A stretch of DNA of 64,000 nt. Origin: Allorhizobium undicola ORS 992 = ATCC 700741. Its GTDB lineage: Bacteria > Pseudomonadota > Alphaproteobacteria > Rhizobiales > Rhizobiaceae. The notes under the pieces were generated by a model. That model was not told the origin of the DNA and did not search any database. It saw only the letters and a program-made list of their open reading frames with translations. Made by a program: the position numbers and the translations under genes. Of this stretch, positions 34,871 through 44,541 are shown in pieces (position 1 is the first letter of the stretch; the number at the start of each line of letters is the position of its first letter). Location of the stretch: the NCBI RefSeq assembly GCF_000621665.1, contig NZ_JHXQ01000009.1:1-64000 (forward strand), given 5' to 3'.

Positions 34871-34904
34871 AAAAAGCCGGGGCGGACGCATGGCCCGCCC
34901 CGGC
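34871..34904 (-). terminator. Terminator between chvE and gguA
   Basis: On the minus strand GCCGGGGCGG and CCGCCCCGGC pair (10 bp, 9-nt loop) and are followed by TTTTT. It starts 8 nt beyond the chvE stop. Partial termination here would give more binding protein than transporter, the usual balance in such operons. Confidence 0.85.
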
Positions 34905-34911
34905 CCATGCA

Positions 34912-35976
34912 TTATTTCAGCTGATCGGCCTTGTAGTAGCCGCTCTTGACGAGCACTTCGTCAACATTGGCCTTCGTGACCGTAACCGGCTTAAGCAGGT
35001 AGGACGGAACGACCTTTACGCCGTTGTCATAGGTCTTGGTGTCGTTGACTTCAGGCTGCTTGCCTTCCATCAGAGCGTTGACCATGGAAACCGTGACCTT
35101 TGCCAGTTCGCGCGTATCCTTGAAGATGGTGGAATACTGTTCGCCAGCCAGAATGGACTTGACGGACGGCACTTCCGCATCCTGACCGGAGATCACCGGC
35201 AGCGGCATGTCCTTGGAACCGTAGCCTACGCCCTTGAGCGAGGAGATGATGCCGATGGAGATACCGTCATAGGGAGACAGGACGGCATTGACCTTGGCAT
35301 CGGTGTAGTAGGCCGAAAGCAGGTTGTCCATGCGGGCCTGGGCGGTTGCCGCATCCCAGCGCAGCGTGCCAACCTTGTCCATGCCTTCCTGGCCGGACTT
35401 GATCACCAGCTTCTTGCTGTCGATATAGGGCTTCAGGACCGACATCGCGCCATTATAGAAGAAGAAGGCGTTGTTGTCGTCCGGGGAGCCGCCGAACAGC
35501 TCGATGTTGAACGGACCCTTGCCGTCCTTCAGGCCAAGACCGTCTACCAGGGTGGATGCCTGGAGAACGCCGACCTGGAAGTTGTCGAAGGTGGCGTAGT
35601 AATCGACATTGCCGCTGTCGCGGATCAGGCGGTCGTAAGCGATGACCTTGATGCCGGCGTCATGGGCCTTCTTCAGAACGTCGGACAGCGTCGTTCCGTC
35701 GATGGCGGCAATAACGAGAACCTTTACACCCTTCGTGACCATGTTCTCGATCTGCGAGAGCTGGTTTGGAATATCGTCATCGGCATACTGAAGGTCGGTG
35801 GAGTAACCGGCTTCCTTCAGCTGCTTCACGATATTGTTGCCATCGTCGATCCAGCGGGCGGACGACTTGGTCGGCATGGCAATGCCGACGGCGCCCTTGT
35901 CTGCCGCCATTGCAGAGGATGACAGGATGGCAGCGCCCATGGCGATGGACGCAAAAAGACTGACGAGTTTCTTCAC
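34912..35976 (-). CDS. chvE: Periplasmic sugar-binding protein ChvE
   Basis: 354 aa with a GTG start, preceded by GGAGG six bases before. Signal peptide of about 25 residues ending AMA-AD. The mature start [21 protein letters not shown] and segments such as [16 protein letters not shown] and [18 protein letters not shown] are the ChvE signature as I recall it from Agrobacterium. ChvE binds galactose, arabinose, xylose and related aldoses and also assists VirA sensing in Agrobacterium; no vir genes are present here. Divergent from the LysR gene with a readable promoter between them. Confidence 0.95.
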   Translation of the reverse strand: MKKLVSLFASIAMGAAILSSSAMAADKGAVGIAMPTKSSARWIDDGNNIVKQLKEAGYSTDLQYADDDIPNQLSQIENMVTKGVKVLVIAAIDGTTLSDVLKKAHDAGIKVIAYDRLIRDSGNVDYYATFDNFQVGVLQASTLVDGLGLKDGKGPFNIELFGGSPDDNNAFFFYNGAMSVLKPYIDSKKLVIKSGQEGMDKVGTLRWDAATAQARMDNLLSAYYTDAKVNAVLSPYDGISIGIISSLKGVGYGSKDMPLPVISGQDAEVPSVKSILAGEQYSTIFKDTRELAKVTVSMVNALMEGKQPEVNDTKTYDNGVKVVPSYLLKPVTVTKANVDEVLVKSGYYKADQLK

Positions 35977-36086
35977 GAGGAACCTCCCTTGGTTTCCGTG
36001 CGGCCCCAGCTCCTTCTGTTCGCCGCTAAGAATCCGGCAGGCCGCAAACAGCCTGCATGATCCAATGCCGGACTCTTATCGTCCCT

Positions 36087-36116
36087 TATATATCATTCAA
36101 ATGATTTATTTGACAA
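36087..36116 (-). promoter_or_regulatory. chvE promoter candidate
   Basis: On the minus strand TTGTCA (36116-36111) and TATATA (36092-36087) are separated by 18 nt. The spacer is very AT-rich and contains the short palindrome CATTCAAATG (36094-36103). It is upstream of the chvE GTG by about 110 nt. Confidence 0.6.
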
Positions 36117-36120
36117 AGAC

Positions 36121-36140
36121 CATATCAATAATGGTATATG
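36121..36140. promoter_or_regulatory. Inverted repeat, candidate GbpR operator
   Basis: CATATcaataatggtATATG, an interrupted inverted repeat of the T-N11-A kind used by LysR regulators. It lies just upstream of the chvE -35 box and 5 nt before the gbpR ATG, a position suited to activating chvE and repressing gbpR. Confidence 0.55.
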
Positions 36141-36144
36141 AACT

Positions 36145-37077
36145 ATGTCCGATATTCTCTCACAGCGCTTGCAGCCGCGCCACTTCAGCCTCATCAAGGC
36201 CATTGCAGATCTGGGCCAGCTCAGTCTGGCTGCGGCAAGCCTCTCCATGACACAGCCCGCCGCTTCACGGATGCTGGCGGAAATAGAAAAAATCGTCGGT
36301 GCGACCGTGTTCGTGAGAACGCCCAAGGGAATGGAGGCGACCGAGATCGGCAATGCGCTGGCGCGGCGCGCCGAAACCCTTCTTGAGGAGATCCGCGAGG
36401 CGATGCGCGAGGTGGATGCCATCAAGCGCGGCGCCTCCGGCACGGTGCGGGTGGGAGCTGTCACGGGCGGGGCGCTCGGCTATATCGTTCCGGCGATCCG
36501 TGCGCTGAAGGCGGAATCACGCATGGCGGAAATTCATGTGGACGTTGCCCCCAGCGGGGCGCTGGTCAGCAATCTCATGTCCGGGCAGTTCGATTTCGTG
36601 CTGGGGCGCATTCCCTTCGGCATCGATGCGCGGCAGTTCGATATTCGCCACGCGCTGGCGGAGGAGGTGGACCTCGTGGTGCATCAGCGTCATCCGCTTG
36701 CCGGTGTCGGCCGGTTGCATATGGGCGACCTTCAGCATTTTCCCTGGGCCATGCAGGGGCCGGGTGCGCCCATGCGCCAGGCCGTGGAGCACGCCTTTGT
36801 CGAGGCGGGCGCCAACCTGCCCGGCGATGTGGTCAATACGACCTCGCTTCTGGTGATGATCGCCATGATCGCCAGTTCCAACGCCATTGCGCCGGTGTCG
36901 CGCGAGGTGTCGGATCTGCTTTGTCATCCGGGAACCGGAGCGGGGCTGAGGCGGCTCGATCTCTCCTTGCCCATCAATGTCCTGCCCTACCACATGATCA
37001 CCTTGAAAAGCCGCAGAATGTCCGCCCTGGCCAGCCGGTTGCAGGATCTGGTGCTTCAGCAGTTTATCAATCGTTAA
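36145..37077 (+). CDS. gbpR: LysR-family regulator, GbpR-like
   Basis: 310 aa. N-terminal helix-turn-helix: RHFSLIKAIADLGQLSLAAASLSMTQPAASRMLAEIE across about 11-48. The C-terminal sugar- or effector-binding domain starts near residue 95 (VRVGAVTGGALGYIVPAIRAL). The divergent arrangement with chvE is that of gbpR (galactose-binding protein regulator) of Agrobacterium, which activates chvE in response to galactose and arabinose. The symbol is given from position and family, so the regulon is inferred. Confidence 0.85.
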   Translation: MSDILSQRLQPRHFSLIKAIADLGQLSLAAASLSMTQPAASRMLAEIEKIVGATVFVRTPKGMEATEIGNALARRAETLLEEIREAMREVDAIKRGASGTVRVGAVTGGALGYIVPAIRALKAESRMAEIHVDVAPSGALVSNLMSGQFDFVLGRIPFGIDARQFDIRHALAEEVDLVVHQRHPLAGVGRLHMGDLQHFPWAMQGPGAPMRQAVEHAFVEAGANLPGDVVNTTSLLVMIAMIASSNAIAPVSREVSDLLCHPGTGAGLRRLDLSLPINVLPYHMITLKSRRMSALASRLQDLVLQQFINR

Positions 37078-37278
37078 AACCTGGGGGAAGCCAGGGGGGA
37101 AGCGTACCGGAATTGCTGATAAAGGCTTGTTTTCTGCGGTGCAGGGCTTCTACAGTCATCGGCGATCAACATGCCGCGTGGGGGATGCTGCGCGGTGGGA
37201 GTGATGGTTCCCGAGGAGGGGCTTTGAATGCCTGGGTGCTTGCTGGAAGCGCGCAGGAGTTCAAGCGTTTGTTGTAAC

Positions 37279-37322
37279 GCATTTCCGGACGGAAAACCGT
37301 TTTCCATGTTTCCTGGAAATGC
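37279..37322. repeat. Palindromic element family B, copy upstream of pntA
   Basis: 44-bp palindrome, ends GCATTTCC and GGAAATGC, core GGAAAACCGTTTTCCATG. It ends 20 nt before the pntA GTG, leaving room only for the ribosome site AGGAGG at 37332-37337. The rest of the 265-base gap (37078-37278) shows no gene; a short frame from 37228 behind GAGGAGG is out of phase and runs through the repeat. Confidence 0.85.
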
Positions 37323-37342
37323 TCTAGGGTCAGGAGGTTGCT

Positions 37343-38923
37343 GTGAGTATCAAGATTGGCTCGCCGCGCGAGATATTTGCGGGTGAAGCGCGCGTGGCGA
37401 TGACGCCCGACAGCGCGGTTCAGCTGCAAAAGCTGGGTTATGAATGCGTGATTGAAGCGGGCGCCGGCAAGGCTGCCGGTTTTTCCGACGAGGCTTATCA
37501 AAAAGTTGGTGTTTCGGTTGTGGAAGGGGCTGCCGCCCTTTATGCCGCCGCCGACGTCATTGCCAAGGTGCGCCCGCCGGAAAGCTCCGAAGTGCAGCTG
37601 CTTGCACCCGGCAAGACGCTGATTTCCTTCTTCTATCCCGCCCAGAACAAGGAGCTTCTGGAACAGGCGAAGGACAAGGGCGCCAATGTCATCGCCATGG
37701 ATATGGTGCCGCGCATCTCGCGCGCCCAGAAGATGGACGCGCTTTCCTCCATGGCCAATATTGCCGGTTATCGCGCCGTTATCGAGGCGGGTAACAATTT
37801 CGGCCGCTTCTTCACCGGTCAGGTGACGGCGGCGGGCAAGATCCCGCCTGCCAAGGTGCTGGTCATCGGCGCAGGCGTTGCCGGTCTTGCTGCCGTCGGC
37901 ACCAGCGTGTCGCTGGGTGCGATTACCTATGCCTTCGACGTGCGCCCGGAAGTGGCCGAGCAGATCGAAAGCATGGGCGCGGAATTCGTCTTTCTCGATT
38001 TCAAGGAACAGCAGCAGGATGGTGCCGCCACCGGCGGCTATGCAGCTCCTTCCTCGCCGGAATTCCGCGAGGCACAGCTCAAGAAATTCCGCGAACTGGC
38101 GCCGGAGATCGACATCGTCATTTCCACCGCCCTCATTCCGGGCCGCGATGCGCCGAAGCTGTGGCTGGCAGACATGGTTGCCGCCATGAAGCCGGGCTCG
38201 GTAATCGTGGACCTCGCCGCCGAGCGCGGCGGCAATTGCGATCTGACGGTGGCCGACCAGCGCATCGTTTCGGAAAACGGCGTCACCGTCATCGGTTACA
38301 CCGATTTCCCAAGCCGCATGGCCACCCAGGCCTCGACGCTCTATTCCACCAATATTCGCCATATGATGACCGATCTGACGCCCGGCAAGGACGGCAAGCT
38401 CGTTCACAACATGGAAGACGATGTCATTCGCGGCGCAACCGTGACCTTCGAGGGGGCGATTACCTATCCGCCGCCGCCGCCCAAGGTGCAGGCCATTGCC
38501 GCCGCCAAGCCGAAGGAAAAGGTGAAGGAGCCGACGCCGGAGGAAAAGCGCGCCAGGGAACTGGCCGATTTCAAGGCCCAGACCAAGAGCCAGGTTCTGC
38601 TGCTCGGTATCGGCACGCTGTTGATGCTGATCGTCGGCGCCTATGCGCCGGTCAGCTTCATGAGCCACTTCATCGTGTTCGTGCTGGCCTGCTTCGTCGG
38701 CTTCCAGGTGATCTGGAATGTCAGCCATTCTCTGCACACGCCGCTGATGGCGGTGACGAATGCCATTTCCGGCATCGTCATCCTTGGGGCCTTGTTGCAG
38801 ATCGGCTCCAGCAACTGGCTGGTGGTGATCCTGGCGGCACTGTCGGTTCTGATCGCCACGATCAATATCGTCGGCGGCTTCCTCGTGACACGGCGTATGC
38901 TCGCCATGTTCCAGAAGTCTTGA
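37343..38923 (+). CDS. pntA: NAD(P) transhydrogenase subunit alpha
   Basis: 526 aa, GTG start decided by AGGAGG 5 nt upstream (37332-37337). Domain I (NAD-binding) occupies about 1-375 with [11 protein letters not shown] near 174-184. A linker rich in Pro and Lys follows ([21 protein letters not shown]). Four hydrophobic helices at about 410-510 form the alpha part of the membrane domain. This is the undivided PntA layout of enterobacteria (510 aa), not the split PntAA/PntAB common in many alphaproteobacteria. With PntB it couples proton entry to NADPH formation, useful beside NAD-linked sugar oxidation. Confidence 0.95.
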   Translation: MSIKIGSPREIFAGEARVAMTPDSAVQLQKLGYECVIEAGAGKAAGFSDEAYQKVGVSVVEGAAALYAAADVIAKVRPPESSEVQLLAPGKTLISFFYPAQNKELLEQAKDKGANVIAMDMVPRISRAQKMDALSSMANIAGYRAVIEAGNNFGRFFTGQVTAAGKIPPAKVLVIGAGVAGLAAVGTSVSLGAITYAFDVRPEVAEQIESMGAEFVFLDFKEQQQDGAATGGYAAPSSPEFREAQLKKFRELAPEIDIVISTALIPGRDAPKLWLADMVAAMKPGSVIVDLAAERGGNCDLTVADQRIVSENGVTVIGYTDFPSRMATQASTLYSTNIRHMMTDLTPGKDGKLVHNMEDDVIRGATVTFEGAITYPPPPPKVQAIAAAKPKEKVKEPTPEEKRARELADFKAQTKSQVLLLGIGTLLMLIVGAYAPVSFMSHFIVFVLACFVGFQVIWNVSHSLHTPLMAVTNAISGIVILGALLQIGSSNWLVVILAALSVLIATINIVGGFLVTRRMLAMFQKS

Positions 38924-38942
38924 GCCGGGGAGGGGAATTGAC

Positions 38943-40376
38943 ATGACTATCGGTATCGTTTCGGCAGCCTATATCGCTGCTGCCGTTCTCTTCATCCTCT
39001 CGCTCGGCGGTCTTTCCGGCCAGGAAAGCGCCAAGCGCGCCGTGTGGTATGGCATTGTCGGCATGGGGCTGGCGGTTGTCGCCACGGTCTTCGGTCCGGG
39101 CGTCGGCCACTGGTTCATCATTTTGCTGATGCTGGCGGGCGGCGCGGTGCTGGGGCACTTCGTGGCAAGCCGCGTGCAGATGACGGAAATGCCGCAGCTC
39201 GTGGCGGCGCTGCACAGCTTCGTCGGTCTGGCTGCCGTGTTCATCGGCTATAATGCCCATATCGAGGAAGCCCATGTGGCGCGCCTCGATGAGGCGGCGC
39301 GCAGCGAACTCACCGGCTTTGCGGCCATTCTGGCGCACAAGCTGCCGGTGGAACTGGCCATCATGAAGGTGGAAGTCTTCCTTGGCGTCTTCATCGGCGC
39401 TGTCACCTTCACCGGCTCGGTCGTCGCCTTCGGCAAGCTTGCCGGCAAGGTGGATGGCAAGGCCAAGAAGCTGCCGGGCGGCCATTATCTCAATGCCAGC
39501 GCGGCGATCCTCTCCTTCCTGCTGCTGCTGCTTTACTGCAACACCGGCACGGTCTGGGCGCTGATCCTGATGACGCTGCTTGCCTTCTTCATCGGCTATC
39601 ACCTGATCATGGGCATTGGCGGCGCGGACATGCCGGTCGTCGTCTCCATGCTGAATTCCTATTCGGGCTGGGCGGCTGCGGCCATCGGCTTCTCGCTGGG
39701 CAATGACCTCTTGATCGTCACCGGCGCGCTGGTCGGCTCTTCGGGCGCGATCCTCTCCTACATCATGTGCAAGGCGATGAACCGCTCCTTCATCTCGGTC
39801 ATCCTCGGCGGCTTCGGCACGACGACAGGCCCGGCCATGGAGATCACCGGCGAACAGATCGCCATCGATGCCGAAGGCGTGGCCAATGCGCTGAACGACG
39901 CCGACAGCATCATCTTCGTGCCGGGCTACGGCATGGCGGTGGCGCAGGCGCAAGGGGCGGTGTCCGAACTCACCCGCAAGCTGCGCGCGGCTGGCAAGAA
40001 CGTGCGTTTCGCCATCCATCCGGTCGCAGGCCGTCTTCCCGGCCACATGAACGTGCTCCTGGCCGAAGCCAAGGTGCCCTATGACATCGTGATGGAAATG
40101 GACGAGATCAATGACGACTTCCCCGAAACGGATGTTGTCATCGTCATCGGCTCCAACGACATCGTAAACCCCGCCGCCGAAGAAGACCCCAACAGCCCGA
40201 TCGCGGGTATGCCGGTGCTTCAGGTCTGGAAGGCCAAGCAGGTCTTCGTCTCCAAGCGCGGCCAGGGCACCGGCTATTCCGGCATCGAAAACCCGCTGTT
40301 CTATAAGGAAAACACGCGGATGTTCTATGGCGATGCCAAGAAGTCGATCAACGAATTGTTGCCGATGATCAAGTGA
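38943..40376 (+). CDS. pntB: NAD(P) transhydrogenase subunit beta
   Basis: 477 aa (E. coli PntB is 462). Nine or so membrane helices precede the NADP-binding domain III from about 300. Conserved segments: [42 protein letters not shown] in the NADP site, [18 protein letters not shown], and [34 protein letters not shown]-type ribosome site 5 nt upstream, 19 nt after pntA. A terminator follows. Confidence 0.96.
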   Translation: MTIGIVSAAYIAAAVLFILSLGGLSGQESAKRAVWYGIVGMGLAVVATVFGPGVGHWFIILLMLAGGAVLGHFVASRVQMTEMPQLVAALHSFVGLAAVFIGYNAHIEEAHVARLDEAARSELTGFAAILAHKLPVELAIMKVEVFLGVFIGAVTFTGSVVAFGKLAGKVDGKAKKLPGGHYLNASAAILSFLLLLLYCNTGTVWALILMTLLAFFIGYHLIMGIGGADMPVVVSMLNSYSGWAAAAIGFSLGNDLLIVTGALVGSSGAILSYIMCKAMNRSFISVILGGFGTTTGPAMEITGEQIAIDAEGVANALNDADSIIFVPGYGMAVAQAQGAVSELTRKLRAAGKNVRFAIHPVAGRLPGHMNVLLAEAKVPYDIVMEMDEINDDFPETDVVIVIGSNDIVNPAAEEDPNSPIAGMPVLQVWKAKQVFVSKRGQGTGYSGIENPLFYKENTRMFYGDAKKSINELLPMIK

Positions 40377-40400
40377 GATTTGGCGAGTTTGAGAGATGGA

Positions 40401-40428
40401 AAGCCGGGTGGAAACGCCCGGCTTTTTT
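40401..40428 (+). terminator. pntAB terminator
   Basis: AAGCCGGG and CCCGGCTT pair around an 8-nt loop and are followed by TTTTTT overlapping the stem foot. It begins 25 nt after the pntB stop. Confidence 0.9.
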
Positions 40429-40557
40429 GCTTTCCCCTTGCTTTTCAAGGGTAGACGTCGCGCGCCGATGGCGCCTATAAACTATCAAGAACTAAGGTGA
40501 GCTAAGGACTTTCTTTTAGTTTTGCCTAGCATTTGTTAGTCTTCGCAGGAGCACGCT

Positions 40558-41724
40558 ATGGATCCGCTTAGAAATCCGTTCTCGCCTGGTGCGGGGTCTC
40601 GACCGCCTGAGCTGGCAGGTCGAGAGGATATTGTTTCGGCGGCAAACGTGGCTCTTGGAAGAGTGGTAATGGGCCGGAGTGCGCAGAGCCAGATTTTCCT
40701 GGGCCTGCGCGGTACCGGAAAGACGGTATTGCTGAATGAGGTTTTGGAAATTGCTGAACGAACCAATTACGTGACGTCGTTCATCGAAACCCCCGAGAAT
40801 AAGTCGTTGACGGAAATGCTCTATCCGCAGATGCGCCAAGTTCTGCGTAAGCTATCCAACCTTGAGGCCGCAAAACAAAGCGCCCGGTCCGCATTTCGCG
40901 TGCTCCGCAGCTTTGCAGCGACGTTCAAGATCGCAATCGGTGACGTGGAAATTGGCGTCGATCCAGAGGTGGGAACAGCAGACAGCGGAAACCTTGAAAT
41001 CGACCTTGCCGAAATTTTTGAAGCCGTTGGCAATGCCGCGAAATCGGCGGGAAAAGGTTGGGCATTGCTTATCGACGAGGTGCAATATCTGGACAATGAA
41101 GAATTATCTGCGGTCATCGTTGCAGTTCATCGGATGTCGCAGCGAAATTTGCCTGTCATGGTTTTTGCAGGAGGGCTGCCGCAGGTTGCCAAATTATCCG
41201 GAGATGCCAAAAGCTATGCGGAACGTCTTTTCGTCTATCCTGAAATAGGGGCATTGGATGCCGATGCTGCGAGAGAAGCCATTCAGAAGCCTCTTCGGAG
41301 CGAGGGAGTGGATATCCAGGCGGAAGCGCTGGAGGTCATCATCAATAAGACTGGCGGGTATCCGTTTTTCTTACAGGAATGGGGGCATCATGCCTGGAAC
41401 ACCGCGTCCGACAGCCCAATCACATTAGAGGACGTGCTTAAGGCAAGCCAGAAGGCCTTGGACCGGCTAGACTCCGGATTTTTCCGGGTGAGGCTCGACA
41501 GGCTGACGCGAGCAGAAATCGACTATGTCAAAGCCATGGCAGCGCTGGGGAGAGGTCCATATAAGGTCAATGATGTTGCGCAGGCCCTTGGTATGGAGCC
41601 TAAAGCACTGGGGCCGAGGCGAGCGAGCATTATAAAAAAAGGGATGATTTATGCGCCTTCCTACGGTGACATAGATTTCACTGTTCCGCTGTTTGATGAC
41701 TTTTTGCGCCGGACACGATTTTAG
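40558..41724 (+). CDS. Orphan AAA+ ATPase with C-terminal winged-helix-like region
   Basis: 388 aa. The start has AGGAG 7 nt before. P-loop LGLRGTGKT (48-56), Walker B ALLIDEVQYLD (169-179), sensor-1-like VMVFAGGLPQ (200-209). This is an Orc1/Cdc6-like or AAA_16 STAND-type ATPase core. From about 318 the C-terminal region (LTRAEIDYVKAMAALG, KVNDVAQALGMEPKALGPRRASIIKKGMI) looks like a winged helix. No partner gene adjoins it; it lies between pntB and uxaA, transcribed convergently with uxaA. Base composition is lower in GC than neighbours (28/60 and 32/60 in two lines counted, against 40/60 in a pntB line). Function unknown; it could be DNA-related or part of a defence-type module, but nothing nearby proves it. 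Confidence 0.8.
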   Translation: MDPLRNPFSPGAGSRPPELAGREDIVSAANVALGRVVMGRSAQSQIFLGLRGTGKTVLLNEVLEIAERTNYVTSFIETPENKSLTEMLYPQMRQVLRKLSNLEAAKQSARSAFRVLRSFAATFKIAIGDVEIGVDPEVGTADSGNLEIDLAEIFEAVGNAAKSAGKGWALLIDEVQYLDNEELSAVIVAVHRMSQRNLPVMVFAGGLPQVAKLSGDAKSYAERLFVYPEIGALDADAAREAIQKPLRSEGVDIQAEALEVIINKTGGYPFFLQEWGHHAWNTASDSPITLEDVLKASQKALDRLDSGFFRVRLDRLTRAEIDYVKAMAALGRGPYKVNDVAQALGMEPKALGPRRASIIKKGMIYAPSYGDIDFTVPLFDDFLRRTRF

Positions 41725-41822
41725 AGCAAACACAAAGGCGGGCACCGGACGTTTACGGTGCCACATGTGTGAAGCAAAACGATGAGTGGCATCAATTTTC
41801 CATCAAATTCTGACCATCGGCT

Positions 41823-43355
41823 TCACATCACCGCCCCAACCTGCCAAGGCACAAACTCATTATCCCCCAGCCCCAAAAGCTCTGACTTGGTCTTCTGCCC
41901 GGAGGCAGACGCCAGCACGAGGTCGAGGATCTCGCGGCCCTTGTCTTCCACGGAAACGCCGTGGCTGATGATGTCGCCGCAATTTAAGTCCATGTCGTCG
42001 GGCATGTCGGCGAAGAGGCGGCTATTGGTGGCGAGTTTGATGGTCGGCGTTGGTTTCGAGCCGAAGGCGGAGCCGCGGCCGGTGGTGAAGACCAGCATTT
42101 GCGCGCCGCCGGCGATCTGGCCGGTGGCGGATACCGGATCGTAGCCCGGCGTGTCCATGAAGACGAAGCCGGGCGTGGTGATGCACTCGCCATAGGCCAG
42201 CACATCGGTGAGCGGCGTGCTGCCGGCTTTGGCGGATGCGCCGAGCGATTTTTCGAGAATGGTGGTCAGCCCGCCCAGCTTGTTGCCGGGGCTTGGGTTG
42301 TTGTCCATCGAGCCGCCATTCATCCGCGTATAGTCTTCCCACCAGCGGATGCGGGCAATCAGTTTGTCACCGACGTCGCGGGAAGCGGCGCGGCGCAGCA
42401 GCAATTGTTCGGCGCCGTATATTTCCGGGGTTTCTGACAGGATGACTGTTCCGCCCATGCCCACCAGCAGGTCGGAAGCCACGCCCAGCGCCGGATTGGC
42501 GGTAATGCCGGAAAACCCGTCCGAGCCGCCGCATTGCAGGGCAAGCTTCAGTTCCGATGCCGGGATCGGCTCGCGATGCACGGCGTTGACCTCCGGCAGC
42601 AGGTTTTGGATATGCTTGACGATCTGGGCAATGGTGGCGGCTGTGCCGCCGCTTTCCTGAATGGTGAGACCGAAGAAGCGGCCTTCATCGGCATTGCCGT
42701 AAAGCGCTTTCATCCGGGCAAGCTGCATGACCTCGCAGCCGAGCCCGACAAAGACGGTAGCCCCGACATTCGGATGGGTCGCATAGCCCCACAGCACCCG
42801 CTGCAAAAGATCAGCACCTTCACCGCCCGCATCCATGCCGCAGCCGGTGCCATGGGCAAAGGCGGCAACGCCATCCACATTGGGATAATCGGCCAATATG
42901 CCGGAGCGGTTGATCTCCTCGGCTGCGCGGCGAATGACGGTGGCGGAACAGTTGACCGTGGCGCAGATGGCGATGAAATTGCGGGTTCCCGCCTGCCCGT
43001 TGGCGCGGCGATAGCCCATGAAATGCCGTGGCGCCACCTTGGGAACGGAGGCCAGCGCCTTTTCATAATCGGCGCCCACCTCATAGGTCTGGTCATGGAT
43101 GCCGAAGGCGCAGTTGTCCACATGCACATGCTCGCCCGCCGCAATCGGGCGGCTGGCATAACCGATCACCTGCCCGAATTTGACGATCGCGCCGCCTGGC
43201 GGCACATCGTGAAGCGCGATCTTGTGACCGCGCGCCACCGGATGGTCGAGCGTGACACCAAAACCGAGCGGCTGGCTTCCTGCGGGAGCAGGGCCGGTGA
43301 GAATGGCCACGCTGTCCTCAGGATGCAGTCGCAGGGTTTGGGCTGGATCAGGCAT
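41823..43355 (-). CDS. uxaA: Altronate dehydratase
   Basis: 510 aa from the ATG at 43355, overlapping the uxuA end by 8 bp. The N-terminal SAF domain (DVPPGGAIVKFGQVIGYA, HVHVDNCAF) is fused to the C-terminal UxaA/GarD dehydratase domain with GYRRANGQAGTRNFIA, CATVNCSATV, GCGMDAGGEG, NPALGVASD and MDTPGYDPVSATGQIAGG. Galactarate dehydratase is the nearest alternative, but the uxu/uxa setting favours altronate. It converts D-altronate to 2-keto-3-deoxygluconate, usually with Fe(II). Confidence 0.9.
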   Translation of the reverse strand: MPDPAQTLRLHPEDSVAILTGPAPAGSQPLGFGVTLDHPVARGHKIALHDVPPGGAIVKFGQVIGYASRPIAAGEHVHVDNCAFGIHDQTYEVGADYEKALASVPKVAPRHFMGYRRANGQAGTRNFIAICATVNCSATVIRRAAEEINRSGILADYPNVDGVAAFAHGTGCGMDAGGEGADLLQRVLWGYATHPNVGATVFVGLGCEVMQLARMKALYGNADEGRFFGLTIQESGGTAATIAQIVKHIQNLLPEVNAVHREPIPASELKLALQCGGSDGFSGITANPALGVASDLLVGMGGTVILSETPEIYGAEQLLLRRAASRDVGDKLIARIRWWEDYTRMNGGSMDNNPSPGNKLGGLTTILEKSLGASAKAGSTPLTDVLAYGECITTPGFVFMDTPGYDPVSATGQIAGGAQMLVFTTGRGSAFGSKPTPTIKLATNSRLFADMPDDMDLNCGDIISHGVSVEDKGREILDLVLASASGQKTKSELLGLGDNEFVPWQVGAVM

Positions 43356-44541
43356 GATGGGTGTTTTCGTGGCTAAGCGCGCGGATGACACCGCGCAGTT
43401 CGGCCAGGCCACGCAACCGGCCGATCAGCGGATAGCCGGGATGGGTGCCGCTGCCAATATCGCTCAGCAGTTCATGGCCGTGGTCGGGGCGGAAGGGAAT
43501 ATCGGCGTCTTCGCGGCCTTCGTCGCGGCGGCGCTTTTCTTCCGCAAGCAGGGCCGCAATCACCGCCACCATATCCGTGTCGCCATCGAGATGTGCGGCT
43601 TCCTGGAAGGAGCCGTCGGCATCCTTGGTAACATTGCGCAGATGGGCGAAATGCACGCGGTCGGCAAAGCGCAGGGCAATGGCGGGAATATCATTCCTGC
43701 GGTTTGCGCCGAGCGAGCCGGAGCAAAGCGTCAACCCGTTGGAGCGAGCTTCCTGCTGGCCCATGATCCAGGCAATATCCTCTTCGCAGGACACAATGCG
43801 CGGCAGGCCGAGAATGTCGCGCGGCGGATCGTCCGGATGCACGCACATCCTCATGCCGAGGTCTTCTGCGGCGGGAATGATTTCCGCCAGAAAGCGGGCA
43901 TAATTGGCGCGGATTTCTGCCCGGCCAATGCCGTCATAGCGCTTCAGCGCCTCGCGCAGACCGTTGATGTCGTAACGGTCGAAGGCGCCGGGCAGGCCGG
44001 ACATGATGCTGTTCAACAGCTTTTGCCGATCGGCCTCCTGCGAGGCATCGAACCAGTCTTTTGCTGCGGCGCGAACCTCGGGCGCATAATCGGCTTCTGC
44101 CCCTTCGCGCTCCAGCATGTGGATTTCGAAGGCGGCCATATGCGGCTCGGAAAAGCGCAGCGCCGTGCCGCCGCGTTTTACCGGCGCATCAAGTTGCGTG
44201 CGCGTCCAGTCCAGAAGCGGCATGAAATTATAGCAGATCGTCCTGATGCCCGCGGAAGCGAGGTTCTGCATCGACTGCCGGTAGTTGGCAAACAACGTGG
44301 ATAGGTCGCCTTCGCCGCGCTTGATGTTTTCATGGATCGGCAGGCTTTCCACAACCACCCATTCGAGGTCGAGCCCGGCATTGGCAATCTCGTTGCGCCG
44401 CGCAAGGATCGCTTCCTTGCTCCACACTTCGCCATAGGGCACCTCGTGCAGGGCATTGACAATGCCGGTTGCGCCCGTCTGGGCTATTTCGGGCAGGGTG
44501 ATGCGGTCAAAGGGGCCGTACCAGCGCCAGCTTTCCTTCAT
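43348..44541 (-). CDS. uxuA: Mannonate dehydratase
   Basis: 397 aa (E. coli UxuA 394). WRWYGPFDRITLPEIAQTGATGIVNALHEVPYGEVW at the N-terminus and CVHPDDPPRDILGLPRIVS, LCSGSLGANRRNDIP and PFRPDHGHELLSD are hallmark UxuA segments, with the His/Cys/Asp metal ligands among them. It dehydrates D-mannonate to 2-keto-3-deoxygluconate. The start overlaps the uxuB stop by 4 bp. Confidence 0.95.
   Translation of the reverse strand: MKESWRWYGPFDRITLPEIAQTGATGIVNALHEVPYGEVWSKEAILARRNEIANAGLDLEWVVVESLPIHENIKRGEGDLSTLFANYRQSMQNLASAGIRTICYNFMPLLDWTRTQLDAPVKRGGTALRFSEPHMAAFEIHMLEREGAEADYAPEVRAAAKDWFDASQEADRQKLLNSIMSGLPGAFDRYDINGLREALKRYDGIGRAEIRANYARFLAEIIPAAEDLGMRMCVHPDDPPRDILGLPRIVSCEEDIAWIMGQQEARSNGLTLCSGSLGANRRNDIPAIALRFADRVHFAHLRNVTKDADGSFQEAAHLDGDTDMVAVIAALLAEEKRRRDEGREDADIPFRPDHGHELLSDIGSGTHPGYPLIGRLRGLAELRGVIRALSHENTHHA

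Noticed and set aside
36138..36386. Small frame starting 7 bases before gbpR
   Set aside because: It overlaps gbpR out of frame and has no family features.
37228..37370. Short peptide frame with GAGGAGG in front, before pntA
   Set aside because: Most of its length is the family B repeat and it runs out of phase into pntA; the site may be chance.
41741..41762. GGCACCG...CGGTGCC hairpin after the AAA ATPase gene
   Set aside because: Short stem with no T run on either strand; not called a terminator.
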